DNA of 64,000 bases from Actibacterium lipolyticum (GCF_900184935.1 NZ_FXYE01000001.1:496001-560000), one strand, 5' to 3'. Shown: positions 43,559 through 53,615, numbered from the stretch's first letter. Translations and numbers: made by a program. Notes: generated by a model not told the origin, from the letters alone.

Positions 43559-43850
43559 GGCTGTTCTCCTTCGTTAGTGCGTCGCCCGGGGGCGACTATG
43601 AAGGGCGTTGTCCTTCCCCTTAGCGGGAGACAGGCTTTCCCTTGCGGGAGCCACCAACACCAATGAATAAACCCGGCAACAAGGCCGGGAATGGCGGGCT
43701 TATACAGCCGGTCAGGGCAGAGTCAATGGCTGCGCCTTGTTTCCTTCGGCAAAATACACGCTTTCATCTGAAAACCGCAACGCTACGCCGCATTGCGCGG
43801 GGCAGGGTAAGGCGCTATCGACCCCGGGCGCGAAAAGGAGGGCAGAATTA

Positions 43851-44390
43851 ATGGCCGCAAAGTCAGTCTTGGAACAAAAGTTTGAACAGGGGCTGTTTGC
43901 CTCGCGGTGGTTGATGGCGCCAATGTATTTGGGGCTGGTTGTCTCTCTTGGTATGTTGATGATCGTCTTCCTGCGCGAGCTTGCATATTACGCGCCTCAG
44001 GTTCTTACGATGAGCAGCGACAAGGCGATCCTTGCGGTCCTGACGCTGATCGACATGACACTGGCGGCGAACCTTCTGTTGATCGTGCTCTTCTCGGGGT
44101 ACGAAAACTTCGTGTCGAAGCTGGACATTAATGATGGTGGCGATCGACCGTCGTGGATGGGGACGGTGGACTTTTCGGGCCTGAAGATGAAGCTGATCGC
44201 GTCGATCATCGCGATTTCGGGTATCCACTTGTTGAAACGGTTCATGGAAATCGGCCAACAGGCGGCGGATGCGACCTATGGTGAACACGAACTGAAGTGG
44301 TTCGTTATCATCCACTGCACTTTCGTCATTTCCGGCGTGCTGATGGCCGCGATGGACTGGATGCAGGCCCGCAGTGTGAAGAAATACTGA
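43851..44390 (+). CDS. TIGR00645 / UPF0114 (YqhA-like) membrane protein
   Basis: This 179-residue protein has about four membrane segments (near residues 18-42, 55-79, 105-128 and 140-163). The conserved pattern YENFVSKLDINDGGDRPSWMGTVDFSGLKMKLIASI is typical of the UPF0114 family. The ATG at 43851 is chosen because AAGGAGG (43834-43840) lies 10 nt upstream; a longer frame upstream is intergenic. It is an integral inner-membrane protein of unknown function, standing alone before hisC. Confidence 0.88.
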   Translation: MAAKSVLEQKFEQGLFASRWLMAPMYLGLVVSLGMLMIVFLRELAYYAPQVLTMSSDKAILAVLTLIDMTLAANLLLIVLFSGYENFVSKLDINDGGDRPSWMGTVDFSGLKMKLIASIIAISGIHLLKRFMEIGQQAADATYGEHELKWFVIIHCTFVISGVLMAAMDWMQARSVKKY

Positions 44391-44471
44391 CCCACTGACA
44401 GACAAAGCGTGTTTCTGTCTGGCCTTGTGTCCCCTGCGCCGCTAAAAATCCGCCAAGCAGGAGAGTAACCT

Positions 44472-45554
44472 ATGGCAGAAATTCGCCCCCAACCCGGAAT
44501 TATGGACATCGCGCTTTATCAGGGCGGGCAGTCCCATCTGGATGGGGTGGCCGATGTGGTAAAGCTTTCGTCGAACGAAAACCCCTTTGGCCCCTCGGAT
44601 AAGGCGAAAGAGGCGTTCGTGCGCAGCGGTCACCAATTGCACCGCTATCCCAGCACTGATCACGCCGGTCTTCGCGCGGCCATCGGCGAAGTGCACGGGG
44701 TAAACCCAGATCAGGTGATCTGCGGTGTTGGTTCGGATGAAATTATCACGTTCCTCTGCCAAGCCTACGCCGGCCCGGGGGATGAGGTTATTCACACCGA
44801 ACACGGGTTTTCGATGTACCGCATATCGACCCTTGCCGCTGGCGCGACGCCCATAGAGGTGCCCGAACGCGAGCGTGTGGTGGATGTCGATGCCATTCTG
44901 GCCGCGTGTAATTTCCGCACCAAGCTGGTTTTTATCGCGAACCCCGCGAACCCCACCGGCACGATGATTGGCGGAAACGAATTGGCGCGGCTTGCTGATG
45001 GGTTGCCCAAACAGGCCATTCTTGTGCTTGATGGTGCCTATGCGGAATACGTTGAAGAATACGATGGCGGTAAGGCGCTGGTGGATGCGCGCGAAAACGT
45101 CTTCATGACGCGGACGTTCTCCAAAATATACGGTCTTGGTGGTTTGCGCGTCGGTTGGGGCTATGGCCCGAAAGAGATCGTTGACGTGCTGAACCGCGTG
45201 CGTGGTCCATTCAACCTAAGCCAAACGCAGCTGGAAACAGCCGAAGCGGCCGTGCGGGATATGGATTATACCGAACGCTGCAGAACCGAAAACACCCGCC
45301 TGCGCGCGTGGCTGGCCGAAGCACTGGCAGAGGCTGGCGTGCCTTCGGACACTTCAACGGCGAACTTCATCTTGGCGCGGTTCACCTCGCCGGACGAAGC
45401 GGAGGCCTGTGACGAGTGGTTGAAATCGAAGGGAATTATCGTGCGACGTGTCGCTGGATATAAGCTTCCCAATTGTTTGCGCATCACCGTCGGGGATGAG
45501 GCATCGTGCCGGCGCGTGGCGCATGCCGTCCGGGCCTTTAAGGAGAGCGTCTAA
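44472..45554 (+). CDS. hisC: histidinol-phosphate aminotransferase
   Basis: This 360-residue PLP enzyme transfers amino groups between histidinol phosphate and glutamate. The family motifs are [12 protein letters not shown] near residue 31 (substrate phosphate loop), NPANPTGT near 157, and [17 protein letters not shown] near 213, where the Lys binds PLP. It is coupled to tyrC by a 1-nt TAATG overlap. In this arrangement it may also use aromatic keto acids (prephenate or phenylpyruvate), which fits the aromatic partner, but the histidine role is the default. Confidence 0.9.
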   Translation: MAEIRPQPGIMDIALYQGGQSHLDGVADVVKLSSNENPFGPSDKAKEAFVRSGHQLHRYPSTDHAGLRAAIGEVHGVNPDQVICGVGSDEIITFLCQAYAGPGDEVIHTEHGFSMYRISTLAAGATPIEVPERERVVDVDAILAACNFRTKLVFIANPANPTGTMIGGNELARLADGLPKQAILVLDGAYAEYVEEYDGGKALVDARENVFMTRTFSKIYGLGGLRVGWGYGPKEIVDVLNRVRGPFNLSQTQLETAEAAVRDMDYTERCRTENTRLRAWLAEALAEAGVPSDTSTANFILARFTSPDEAEACDEWLKSKGIIVRRVAGYKLPNCLRITVGDEASCRRVAHAVRAFKESV

Positions 45555-46474
45555 TGAGCGTTATTTACGAACGCGTCGCGCTGATCGGCTTGGGCTTGAT
45601 CGCGGGTTCCATGGCGCATGGGATGCGCCGCGCGGGCCTGGCGACAGAAATTGTGGGCAGCGCGCGTTCAGCTGAAACCCGGAAAGTAGCCGCTGAAATT
45701 GGCCTGTGTGACCGCGTGGTCGAAACAGCTGCCGAAGCGGTGAAAGATGCGGACCTTGTCGTGCTTGCCGTGCCCGTCGGCGCAATGGGCGCCGTCGCGC
45801 AAGAGATTGTGCCCCATTTGAAACCAGGCGCGACGGTGACGGACGTTGGTTCGGTTAAGCGCGCGGTCATCGACGCGGTTCAGCCATTCATCCCTGAAAA
45901 CGTCCACTTTGTTCCCGGTCACCCGTTGGCTGGTACGGAACATTCTGGGCCGCGGTCCGGTTTCGCGGAACTGTTCGATAATCGTTGGTGCCTGTTGGTT
46001 CCCGCCGAAGGAACAGACCCAGAGGCTACGGCGACCCTGCGCCGTTTTTGGGAAGGGCTAGGCGCGAATGTAGATGAGATGGACCCGGATCATCATGATC
46101 TGGTGCTTGCTGTTACCTCTCATGCGCCGCACCTGATTGCTTACACGATGGTGGGCGTCGCTGACGATTTGCGCCGCGTGACTGATAGCGAGGTCATCAA
46201 ATACTCGGCCGCTGGTTTCCGGGATTTCACGCGGATCGCCGCGTCGGACCCGACCATGTGGCGCGATGTGTTTCTAAACAACAAAGAAGCGACGCTGGAA
46301 ATTCTGGGCCGTTTCACCGAAGAGCTGTTCGCCCTGCAGCGTGCGATCCGTACCGGGGACGGTGAACATCTGCACGATTATTTCACCCGCACGCGCGCCA
46401 TCCGGCGCGGTATTATCGAAGCGGGTCAAGATACGGCAGCGCCTAATTTCGGGCGTTCCACGGCTGCGTCATGA
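45554..46474 (+). CDS. tyrC: prephenate/arogenate dehydrogenase
   Basis: This 306-residue NAD(P)-dependent enzyme of tyrosine synthesis has GLGLIAGS (near residue 12) as the nucleotide turn, TDVGSVK near 97, and the catalytic GHPLAGTEHSG pattern near 122 that includes the conserved His. It makes 4-hydroxyphenylpyruvate or tyrosine from prephenate or arogenate. It is coupled with hisC upstream (TAATG) and with the extensin-like gene downstream by a 4-nt overlap. Confidence 0.93.
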   Translation: MSVIYERVALIGLGLIAGSMAHGMRRAGLATEIVGSARSAETRKVAAEIGLCDRVVETAAEAVKDADLVVLAVPVGAMGAVAQEIVPHLKPGATVTDVGSVKRAVIDAVQPFIPENVHFVPGHPLAGTEHSGPRSGFAELFDNRWCLLVPAEGTDPEATATLRRFWEGLGANVDEMDPDHHDLVLAVTSHAPHLIAYTMVGVADDLRRVTDSEVIKYSAAGFRDFTRIAASDPTMWRDVFLNNKEATLEILGRFTEELFALQRAIRTGDGEHLHDYFTRTRAIRRGIIEAGQDTAAPNFGRSTAAS

Positions 46475-47310
46475 AGCGGCTGGTCGCCTCTTTCGCTTTG
46501 CTGGCCGTTCTTGCCGCAAGCGCTGCGCAGGCGGCGCCCAGCAGTTCGCCGTTTCCGCGACTGCGCCCAACCGCGATGCCGCGCCTGTTGCCAGTGTTTG
46601 GGCCAAGCCCTGAAACCATGCGCCCGCGTGCGCGCCCCGGTACCCGTACAGCCCCGATTGTGGTGGCAAGCGTCGGGTCGGCGTCTTTCACGGCTGCGCG
46701 TTCCCTGCGCCCCAAAGCGCGACCATCCTATGTGCGCAAAGTGGCGGCGGTGCAAAGCCAGCCCAAAGTCACAACGACAGGCAAAAGCGGTTCAATCTGC
46801 GGCGTGAAAAGCATTCGTGGGGTCAAGGCCGCGCCCATCCCTGGGCGGTTGAAGGGATGCGGGGTCAAGAAACCGGTTAAGGTCAGCTCTGTCGGCGGGG
46901 TCGCGTTAAGCCGCCCGTCGGTGATGAATTGCGAAACCGCCAAGGCGCTGAACAGTTGGGTGAAGAATGGCGTAAAGCCATCCGTCGGGCGTTTGGGCGG
47001 CGGTTTGAAATCCATCAACGTTATCGCGGACTATTCCTGCCGGACCCGGAACAACCAGCCGGGGGCCAAAATATCTGAGCATGGGCGCGGCAAGGCGGTC
47101 GATGTTTCGGGGATCACCCTGAACAACGGCAAAACGATCACAGTCTTGAAAGGCTGGGGCAAGACCGCCGACGGTAAGATTCTGCGCCGGATGCACAAAT
47201 CGGCCTGTGGTCCGTTCGGCACCGTACTGGGCCCGAATTCGGACAAGTACCACAAGGACCACTTTCACCTAGATACGGCAAGTTACCGGTCTGGATCCTA
47301 CTGCCGCTGA
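46471..47310 (+). CDS. extensin-like C-terminal domain protein (exported)
   Basis: This 279-residue protein has a Sec signal peptide (MKRLVASFALLAVLAASAAQAA), then a proline/arginine-rich low-complexity region to about residue 105, and a C-terminal extensin-like domain. The latter has CGVKSIRG, ISEHGRGKAVDVSG near 206 and HKDHFHLD near 266, the HxxGxAxD/DHFHLD metal-site pattern shared with M15 peptidases. It is probably a periplasmic peptidoglycan-acting protein. It overlaps tyrC by 4 nt and converges on the DUF2125 gene with a 13-nt overlap. Confidence 0.87.
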   Translation: MKRLVASFALLAVLAASAAQAAPSSSPFPRLRPTAMPRLLPVFGPSPETMRPRARPGTRTAPIVVASVGSASFTAARSLRPKARPSYVRKVAAVQSQPKVTTTGKSGSICGVKSIRGVKAAPIPGRLKGCGVKKPVKVSSVGGVALSRPSVMNCETAKALNSWVKNGVKPSVGRLGGGLKSINVIADYSCRTRNNQPGAKISEHGRGKAVDVSGITLNNGKTITVLKGWGKTADGKILRRMHKSACGPFGTVLGPNSDKYHKDHFHLDTASYRSGSYCR

Positions 47311-48287
47311 CGCAGGCGTGGTGCGGGGCCAAGGGGGATTGGGCCAAGGCTCATCACGCCGCCGCGCAGATTAAGCGGAAGTTCCAGTGTATCGCGATTG
47401 GCAGAAAGCAGCGCCAAGCCACGCTCGATCTGTTTTGCCTGCCGCTGGGGGATAAGCCCGCCATTTACTGCAAGCGTCAAGACCTGCTTCCAGTTGGTGA
47501 TGCCAAGGGTAATGCTGCCGTCAAGGTTACCGGCGCGGTCGACATCCAGATCACCGTTCGCGCGCAGGGCCATGTCGCCCCATTGAACGCGGGTATGCTT
47601 CAGCTCAATCCGGTTGATTTGCGCTGGTGTCCCTTCCAACGCAAAACGATCAAGCGGGCGGTCAAAGCCAAGGGCCGCGTCCAGCTTTAGCTGCTCAATA
47701 ACCGCTGGTGCCGCGCGGCCAAGACCTAGCTGGGCCAGAATATCGGCAGGCGGCGTTATGTCGGATGCGTCTAGGCCGATCTCATGCACATTGGTACGTG
47801 CCGGGGCGAGGCGGGTGGCGAACAGGGCGCTTTTTGCCGTGAACTCTCCGCTTTCAGAGATGGCGGCGCGCAGCCCGTCGATCACGAAGTTTGAATGATC
47901 CAGCGCCAGATCGGTGCTTGCGCTGAACACGATGCTTCCGCGCATGTCGTTGGTTGTGATGTTGGCGGTGCCAAAGGGCGTTTCAACGGTCTGTTGGTCA
48001 GGCCAAACCAATATGACGTGGTTGGGTTTGTAACTTAGCGCCATCGCCTGAAAGAACGGCGCGCGCCATGCGATGCCGCTGTCGGTCGTGACAACGGGCT
48101 TTTCGATCACGGTATCCAAACGGTTCGGGAAGCCGCGCACGTTCAGGTCAGCGTATTCAGTGGCCCATCCGACCTGCGGCGTTGCCAGCCAATTGCGCAG
48201 CCCAGTTTCAAGCCCGCGTGCAGCGATGAACCAATAGCCACCCCACAACGCGGCCGCGGCCACGATCAAGACGATTAGTCTGCGCAT
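47298..48287 (-). CDS. DUF2125 domain protein
   Basis: This 329-residue protein has one N-terminal membrane anchor or uncleaved signal (MRRLIVLIVAAAALWGGYWF) and a beta-rich periplasmic body containing DLNVRGFPNRLDTVIEKP and FFQAMALSYKPNHVILVWPD. This is the DUF2125 signature seen across alphaproteobacteria. It resembles lipid-transfer-like AsmA folds, but no reaction is known. It overlaps the convergent extensin-like gene at the 3' end by 13 nt. Confidence 0.85.
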   Translation of the reverse strand: MRRLIVLIVAAAALWGGYWFIAARGLETGLRNWLATPQVGWATEYADLNVRGFPNRLDTVIEKPVVTTDSGIAWRAPFFQAMALSYKPNHVILVWPDQQTVETPFGTANITTNDMRGSIVFSASTDLALDHSNFVIDGLRAAISESGEFTAKSALFATRLAPARTNVHEIGLDASDITPPADILAQLGLGRAAPAVIEQLKLDAALGFDRPLDRFALEGTPAQINRIELKHTRVQWGDMALRANGDLDVDRAGNLDGSITLGITNWKQVLTLAVNGGLIPQRQAKQIERGLALLSANRDTLELPLNLRGGVMSLGPIPLGPAPRLRQRQ

Positions 48288-48354
48288 TATTTGGCCCTCT
48301 TTCCCTTACCGGCTTGCTGGTGTTTACAGGTCCCAGAACAGGAGGGCCAGAGCC

Positions 48355-48906
48355 ATGGCGCGCGCACCACTTTGGGTTTTCGGATACGGGTCACTTATGT
48401 GGAACCCCGGCTTTGCGGTTGCTGAACAGCGCGTGGCGCGGTTGTCGGATTTCCACCGCTCGTTCTGCATGCGCTCCATCCACCATCGTGGAACCGAAGA
48501 AGACCCGGGCCTTGTACTGGCACTGGATGCGCTGCCGGGTGCGGCTTGCACCGGTTTGGCGTTTCGCGTGCAAGACGGGGCAGAGGATGAAACCGTCAGC
48601 TATCTGCGAGAGCGAGAGTTGATCTCTTCGGCCTATCTAGAGGCCGAGTTGCCGCTTGAATTGCGCGATGGGCCCAAGGTGCAGGCGCTGACCTATATCA
48701 TCGATCCTGACCACGTTCAGTATTGTGGCGGCCTGCCGTTGGAGGAACAGGCCAACACCATCGCAACGGCGGTGGGGGGGCGCGGGCCGAACACCGAATA
48801 TCTGTTCAATACGGCCCAGCACCTTGTTGAATTGGGGATCGAAGACGCTGAATTGAACTGGCTGACGCGAAGAGTGCGCGAAATCACAACAGTTTCCGGC
48901 GCTTGA
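48355..48906 (+). CDS. ChaC-like gamma-glutamylcyclotransferase
   Basis: This 183-residue protein has WVFGYGSLMWNPGF near residues 7-20, the substrate-binding loop of the ChaC family, and a catalytic Glu in YLRERELISSAY near 82-95. ChaC enzymes release 5-oxoproline from glutathione in the cytoplasm. CAGGAGGG lies upstream of the ATG at 48355. It is divergent from the DUF2125 gene (67-bp gap). Confidence 0.9.
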   Translation: MARAPLWVFGYGSLMWNPGFAVAEQRVARLSDFHRSFCMRSIHHRGTEEDPGLVLALDALPGAACTGLAFRVQDGAEDETVSYLRERELISSAYLEAELPLELRDGPKVQALTYIIDPDHVQYCGGLPLEEQANTIATAVGGRGPNTEYLFNTAQHLVELGIEDAELNWLTRRVREITTVSGA

Positions 48907-48980
48907 CGTAATTGCATGTTGTCGTACTGGGGACGTTCGCCTAGAGTTTTGGCAACAAATAAAGGGGTCAGGACTTGTCT

Positions 48981-50165
48981 ATGGACATGACCGAACGCGA
49001 GGCTGAGCCGCAGTTTTCCCAACCAATTCGCCAGATCCTGATGATGCTGGTTGCGGTAGGGTTGTTTTCCATCGGTGCCTATATGGCGTTTCCGAGGGTG
49101 GCACCGGTTTTTCTCTCGAACCCTTACCTGAACGGCGTCATCCTGTTGGTCTTTGCGGTGGGCGTGATCGCCTGTTTCTTGCAGGTGTTTCAGTTGATCT
49201 CGTCCGTTAACTGGATCGAAGGGTTTGCCAAACAACGGCCCGGCCACGAAATGACCCGCGCGCCGCGCCTGTTGGCTCCACTGGCTGCGCTATTGCGGTC
49301 GCGCGCTGCACGGATGCAAATTGGCGCATCTTCCTCGCGCTCTATCCTTGAATCGGTCGGCACGCGGATCGAAGAAGCCCGCGATATCACGCGCTATATC
49401 GTGAACTTGCTTATCTTTCTGGGCCTTCTGGGAACGTTTTATGGCCTAGCGACGACCGTTCCGGCGGTTGTTGATACGATCCGTTCCCTCGCGCCCAGCG
49501 ATGGCGAATCCACGGCTGACGGGTTTGCCCGCTTGATGTCGGGGCTTGAAGAACAGCTGGGCGGCATGGGCACGGCGTTTGCATCGTCGCTGCTTGGTCT
49601 TGCGGGCTCTCTTGTCGTCGGGCTGCTAGAGCTTTTTGCGGGCCACGGGCAGAACCGTTTTTACCGCGAGTTGGAAGAGTGGCTTTCGACCATCACCCGC
49701 CTTGGATATTCCAGCGGCGAAGGGGAAGGCGGCGAAGGTGGCATGGTTGCCGGTGTGCTTGAACAGATGTCCGAACAGATGGACACAATGCAGGCCATAT
49801 TCACCCAATCTGACGTCGGCCGTTCAATGATCGACGAACGGCTTGGCAAGGTCGCAGACGCGGTTGAGCGGCTGACAGTGAAGTTGGACAGTGACGATGG
49901 CCTTGCGGCAGGAACCACCGCCGCGCTTGGCCAGATCGCGGCCGGACAAGAGCGCATGATCGCCGCGCTGGAAGGTCGCGCCGAAGACGGTGGCGCGCAT
50001 GTAGATGCGGAAAGCCGTATGCGCCTGCGTTCGATCGACGTTCAGCTTTTGCGCATTCTCGAAGAAATCTCTGCTGGTCGTCAGGAAAGCCTGACAGATC
50101 TGCGCAGCGACCTTGCGACGTTAAACCGGACGATCCGGCGGGCCACCGGCGAACCGGAGGAATAA
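48981..50165 (+). CDS. MotA/TolQ/ExbB-family proton-channel-like protein
   Basis: The ATG at 48981 is preferred over TTG at 48975 because AGGA (48970-48973) lies 7 nt upstream; the product is 394 residues. Four membrane segments are visible near 17-35, 47-68, 138-160 and 190-215, with the MotA/ExbB-like LGLLGTFYGLATTVPAVVDTI and GMGTAFASSLLGLAGSLVVGL segments. A C-terminal cytoplasmic helical tail follows. It is paired, 3 nt upstream, with a MotB/OmpA-like protein, so the two should form an ion-driven membrane complex. No flagellar genes are near. Confidence 0.85.
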   Translation: MDMTEREAEPQFSQPIRQILMMLVAVGLFSIGAYMAFPRVAPVFLSNPYLNGVILLVFAVGVIACFLQVFQLISSVNWIEGFAKQRPGHEMTRAPRLLAPLAALLRSRAARMQIGASSSRSILESVGTRIEEARDITRYIVNLLIFLGLLGTFYGLATTVPAVVDTIRSLAPSDGESTADGFARLMSGLEEQLGGMGTAFASSLLGLAGSLVVGLLELFAGHGQNRFYRELEEWLSTITRLGYSSGEGEGGEGGMVAGVLEQMSEQMDTMQAIFTQSDVGRSMIDERLGKVADAVERLTVKLDSDDGLAAGTTAALGQIAAGQERMIAALEGRAEDGGAHVDAESRMRLRSIDVQLLRILEEISAGRQESLTDLRSDLATLNRTIRRATGEPEE

Positions 50166-50168
50166 TAA

Positions 50169-52409
50169 ATGGCCCTGTCGCGCCGTACCGGGAACCGCTT
50201 CCAAGCCTCGATCTGGCCGGGTTTCGTTGATGCGATGACGGCCCTGTTGTTGGTCCTGATGTTCGTTCTGACGATCTTTATGGTCATGCAGTCGATGCTT
50301 CAGGAAACCATCACTGGTCAGGAATCTGAACTGACCGAGCTTAATTCAGAACTTGCCGCCTTGGCCGAAGCGCTGGGCCTTGAACAACAGGTCAGCTTTG
50401 CCCTGCGCGAAGAGGTGGGGCAGCTTGGCGGTGAATTGGATACTGCGCAACTGCGTGCGGATGCCCAAGAAGCCATGATCGCAAACCTGAACTCGCGCCT
50501 CGGTGCGCAGGCTGCAGATCTGGCAAACGCCCGCGCGCAAATCACAAATTTTGAGGCGCAGGTTGCAAGTCTTCTGGCCCAACGGGACGAGGCTGTTAGC
50601 CGTGGCGCGGCATTGGAAAGCGATCTGGCCGCGCTTGAGGAAGAACGTGGCCGCCTGCTTACCGCGCAAGAACAATTGCAACTTGCCGTTGCCCAAGCCC
50701 GCAGCGAAGTCGACGCGCAGGAAGAGGAGGCCCGCCTTGCCGCCGCCCGGCGAGAGGCTCTTGAGGCACTGATCGCCGATCTGCGCCAACAGTCCGCCGA
50801 TGCAGGGGACGCAAACGCGGCGCTCAGTGCGCGCGTGGACGTGTTGGAAACCCAACTGTCCGAAGAAGAGGCAGCTAAACTTGCCGAAATCGCTGCCGCG
50901 CAGGCGTTGCGCGACCGTCTGAAGGGGGCCCAAGATGAACTGACGGCGATGACCTTGGCGTTGGAAGAACAGCGTCGCCAAGCCGAAGAAACGCTAACCT
51001 TACTTGCTGCTGCGGACGCTGCAAAAAGCGATCTGGATGTTCAACTGGCCGCCGCACTTTTGGCGCGCGAACAGCTTTCGCAAAGCCTAACCGCCGCCTC
51101 GGAAGGGCAAGAGGGGCTTTCCGAAGCATTGCTGAAGGCGGAAGAAGAACGCGATGATCTGGCGGAACGTCTTGCCATCGCCGTTGCCGCGCGTGAGCGT
51201 CTGACCGCAGAACTGGAAACCGTGCAGCAAGAGGCATCCGAAAAAGCCGCCGCACTTTTGGCCAGTCAGGCAGAGCAGGACGAGACCACCGAAACCACCC
51301 GCCAAGAGCTGTTAGAGGCAATCGTCGAACGTCAAACGGCTGAGGATGAGCTGCAGCAAGCGCGCGACGAAAAAGCCGCGACCACAGATGAACTTTTGGC
51401 CGCTATCGCCGCGCGCGACCGCCTGCAGGCCGATCTGACAGCGGCGCAAGCCGATCAACAAGCGCTGACAGAGGCACGCGCCGCCCTTGCGCGGGCCGAG
51501 GCCGAACTGGTGGCCCTGCGCGGTGTGTCGAGCGATCAAGAGACCATCCAGAAACAACTGGCTGCCGCGCTTGCCGCGAAACTGGCCGCCGAGCAGACCG
51601 CCGAACAGCAGTTGAGCGAGGCCGAGCAACGCGCCGCGCTGTTAGCCTCCGCCAACCGCGCGCTGGATGCGGAAGAGGCAAAATCGGCCGAAAGCCAGCG
51701 TAAGATCGCGTTGCTGAACCAACAGGTCGCGGCATTGCGCGGGCAGTTGGGATCGCTTCAGGCGCTATTGGATTCGGCCTCGGAACGCGATGCCGATGCG
51801 CAGGTTCAGCTAGAGGCTTTGGGCAATCGCCTGAACGCTGCTTTGGCCAGTGTCGCCGCCGAACAGCGCGCGCGGGCTGAATTGGAAGAAGCAGAGCGTA
51901 TCCGGCTGGAAGAAGAAGCACGGCGTTTGACAGAGCAGGCCAAGAACCTTGAAAACTATCGGTCCGAGTTCTTTGGGCGCCTGCGCACCGTTCTGGCGGG
52001 GCGCGAAGGCGTGCGGATCGTCGGGGACCGTTTTGTCTTTTCGTCCGAGGTGTTGTTCGAAACAGCCTCGGCTGAATTGGCGCCCGAAGGGTTGGTGCAA
52101 ATCGCCAATGTCGTTGGCATCCTGCGCGACATTTCAGACGAAATCCCGGACGGGATAGATTGGATCATCCGCGTGGATGGCCACACCGATAACGTGCCCC
52201 TTTCCGGCACCGGCGAATACCGCGACAACTGGGAGCTAAGCCAAGGCCGCGCGCTGTCGGTGGTGCGCTATATGACCGACGGGCTGGGCTTTCCCCCGAA
52301 CCGTCTGGCCGCAACGGGTTTCGGTGAATACCAGCCCGTGAACACCGAAAACAGCGCTGCCGCCCGCGCCCAGAACCGGCGGATTGAGCTTAAGCTGACG
52401 GAGCGTTGA
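50169..52409 (+). CDS. MotB/OmpA-like protein with very long coiled coil
   Basis: This 746-residue protein has one membrane helix near residues 18-42 (WPGFVDAMTALLLVLMFVLT), with an Asp at its cytoplasmic end in the MotB position. About 550 residues of Ala/Glu/Leu/Gln-rich coiled coil follow. The C-terminal OmpA/MotB peptidoglycan-binding domain has RVDGHTDNVPL, then YRDNWELSQGRALSVVRYM, and QNRRIELKL. It would span the periplasm to the cell wall and act with the upstream MotA-like protein. The coiled coil is far longer than in flagellar MotB. The process it powers is unknown. Confidence 0.85.
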   Translation: MALSRRTGNRFQASIWPGFVDAMTALLLVLMFVLTIFMVMQSMLQETITGQESELTELNSELAALAEALGLEQQVSFALREEVGQLGGELDTAQLRADAQEAMIANLNSRLGAQAADLANARAQITNFEAQVASLLAQRDEAVSRGAALESDLAALEEERGRLLTAQEQLQLAVAQARSEVDAQEEEARLAAARREALEALIADLRQQSADAGDANAALSARVDVLETQLSEEEAAKLAEIAAAQALRDRLKGAQDELTAMTLALEEQRRQAEETLTLLAAADAAKSDLDVQLAAALLAREQLSQSLTAASEGQEGLSEALLKAEEERDDLAERLAIAVAARERLTAELETVQQEASEKAAALLASQAEQDETTETTRQELLEAIVERQTAEDELQQARDEKAATTDELLAAIAARDRLQADLTAAQADQQALTEARAALARAEAELVALRGVSSDQETIQKQLAAALAAKLAAEQTAEQQLSEAEQRAALLASANRALDAEEAKSAESQRKIALLNQQVAALRGQLGSLQALLDSASERDADAQVQLEALGNRLNAALASVAAEQRARAELEEAERIRLEEEARRLTEQAKNLENYRSEFFGRLRTVLAGREGVRIVGDRFVFSSEVLFETASAELAPEGLVQIANVVGILRDISDEIPDGIDWIIRVDGHTDNVPLSGTGEYRDNWELSQGRALSVVRYMTDGLGFPPNRLAATGFGEYQPVNTENSAAARAQNRRIELKLTER

Positions 52410-52618
52410 GGGCTTGTTGGGACGAATTACTTGCCAGCTTCGAACCCATGTTGACCGATGCTGCACTTCGCACGAAGGTCCGGACTTCGGCACGCGATAA
52501 AAAAGAGAAAAAATATGGGTTTAGCTAAGGTTTTTTAGCGCTGTGTAATCGAACTCTTCACTTTACCATCTGACGCTGGCACGGTTGGGTCTGTGTATAC
52601 TGCAAGGTGCAAGCAATT

Positions 52619-53548
52619 ATGGTGAAACAATCAGCACGGCATGAACTGTGCGTACCTACTGAGCTGCTTGAAGCGTTGAACCGGCCAGAGGCTCCGTCTG
52701 AAATCTGGCAAGCACCGTTCGATCATATCCGCGGCCACTGTGAGCGGATTGCTGAAACAACCGAACCTACCGATCTCTTAGACTTTTGCGACTTCTTTCT
52801 CGACTACCAATACATGCCAGTTCAGGAAGACCTGCTCGCATTTGCCTTTCCAAAGGCACTCGAAGCTTGGGCAAGGCAAGAACTTGGAACGCCTGCACCT
52901 GAGCGCTTCAAGGGAGATTGGCATTTTGAAGGAATGTGGCATGCATTGGCCTACCGGCCAATACATCCTGAGTTCTTCGATGCGGCACAGTTCAATGCAG
53001 TGACGGAGTTTTTCGTGAGGGTGTTGCTGGCCCGCATGCAGCAAGAGAAAAGGCTTTCGTTTCAGGGAAGCGGTGCCAGCCCACACGAGTGGATTTATCT
53101 GCACGCCACGCTGATCTGGCAATTTCCAGTCGCCGAACAAATCTGGAAGCGATGGTGGAGCTTTGATACTCCAGAGTTAGCCGTAAGTGCCGTCCAATGG
53201 CTTTCGGCATTCATCTACGATATGGATGACAACCCGTATTTCAAACCTTGGACTCGTAGAGAAGGGGGTGGCCCGCCGACAGTATTCGAAACCCATCACA
53301 TGCGTGTGAAGGCTGCGCCACCAGAAAACGCTGATTTCATTTCTTCGATCCTGACCAAGGAAAGGGTTGAAGAAGTGTTGCTTCGCGCTGTCGAATTATT
53401 GTCAAAACACGAGCGCGCTGACCAAGTATATGAAACTTGGCTTGATCTTTCGCGACGATCCGAGACGTTCGAGGAGCGCGCCAAGAAATTCACCACACTC
53501 ATGCGACGCGACAAGCAAGAGATGGTGATCTCTTGGGATGATATCTAG
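52619..53548 (+). CDS. protein of unknown function (orphan)
   Basis: The product is 309 residues. The ATG at 52619 is preferred because AAGGTG (52604-52609) lies 9 nt upstream; a GTG at 52607 is also in frame. It is mostly helical with several Trp-rich segments (KRWWSFDTPELAVSAVQWLSA) and acidic patches, and has no signal or membrane segment. The sequence is AT-richer than neighbouring genes and the gene stands between two long unannotated gaps. No domain or motif is recognised, and the neighbours give no functional clue. Confidence 0.65.
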   Translation: MVKQSARHELCVPTELLEALNRPEAPSEIWQAPFDHIRGHCERIAETTEPTDLLDFCDFFLDYQYMPVQEDLLAFAFPKALEAWARQELGTPAPERFKGDWHFEGMWHALAYRPIHPEFFDAAQFNAVTEFFVRVLLARMQQEKRLSFQGSGASPHEWIYLHATLIWQFPVAEQIWKRWWSFDTPELAVSAVQWLSAFIYDMDDNPYFKPWTRREGGGPPTVFETHHMRVKAAPPENADFISSILTKERVEEVLLRAVELLSKHERADQVYETWLDLSRRSETFEERAKKFTTLMRRDKQEMVISWDDI

Positions 53549-53592
53549 TCCATTTGAGTCCTGTAGTTTGCCAAGACCCGTGCGTTCTGTCG

Positions 53593-53615
53593 CCATCGAA
53601 CACGAGTGTTGATGG
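53593..53615. repeat. hairpin within possible degenerate repeat
   Basis: CCATC-G-AACAC (53593-53603) pairs with GTGTT-GATGG (53606-53615) around a 2-nt turn. A second inverted element, with AGCGGTC and GACCGCTT-like arms, follows near 53640-53690. The stretch 53549-53717 has no gene and looks like a dispersed-repeat or decayed-gene remnant; this is an impression, not established. Confidence 0.3.

Noticed and set aside
48981-52409. Zorya-type ZorA/ZorB anti-phage system
   Set aside because: The pair has MotA/MotB-like architecture, but no ZorC, ZorD or ZorE gene follows, and the neighbours are housekeeping genes.
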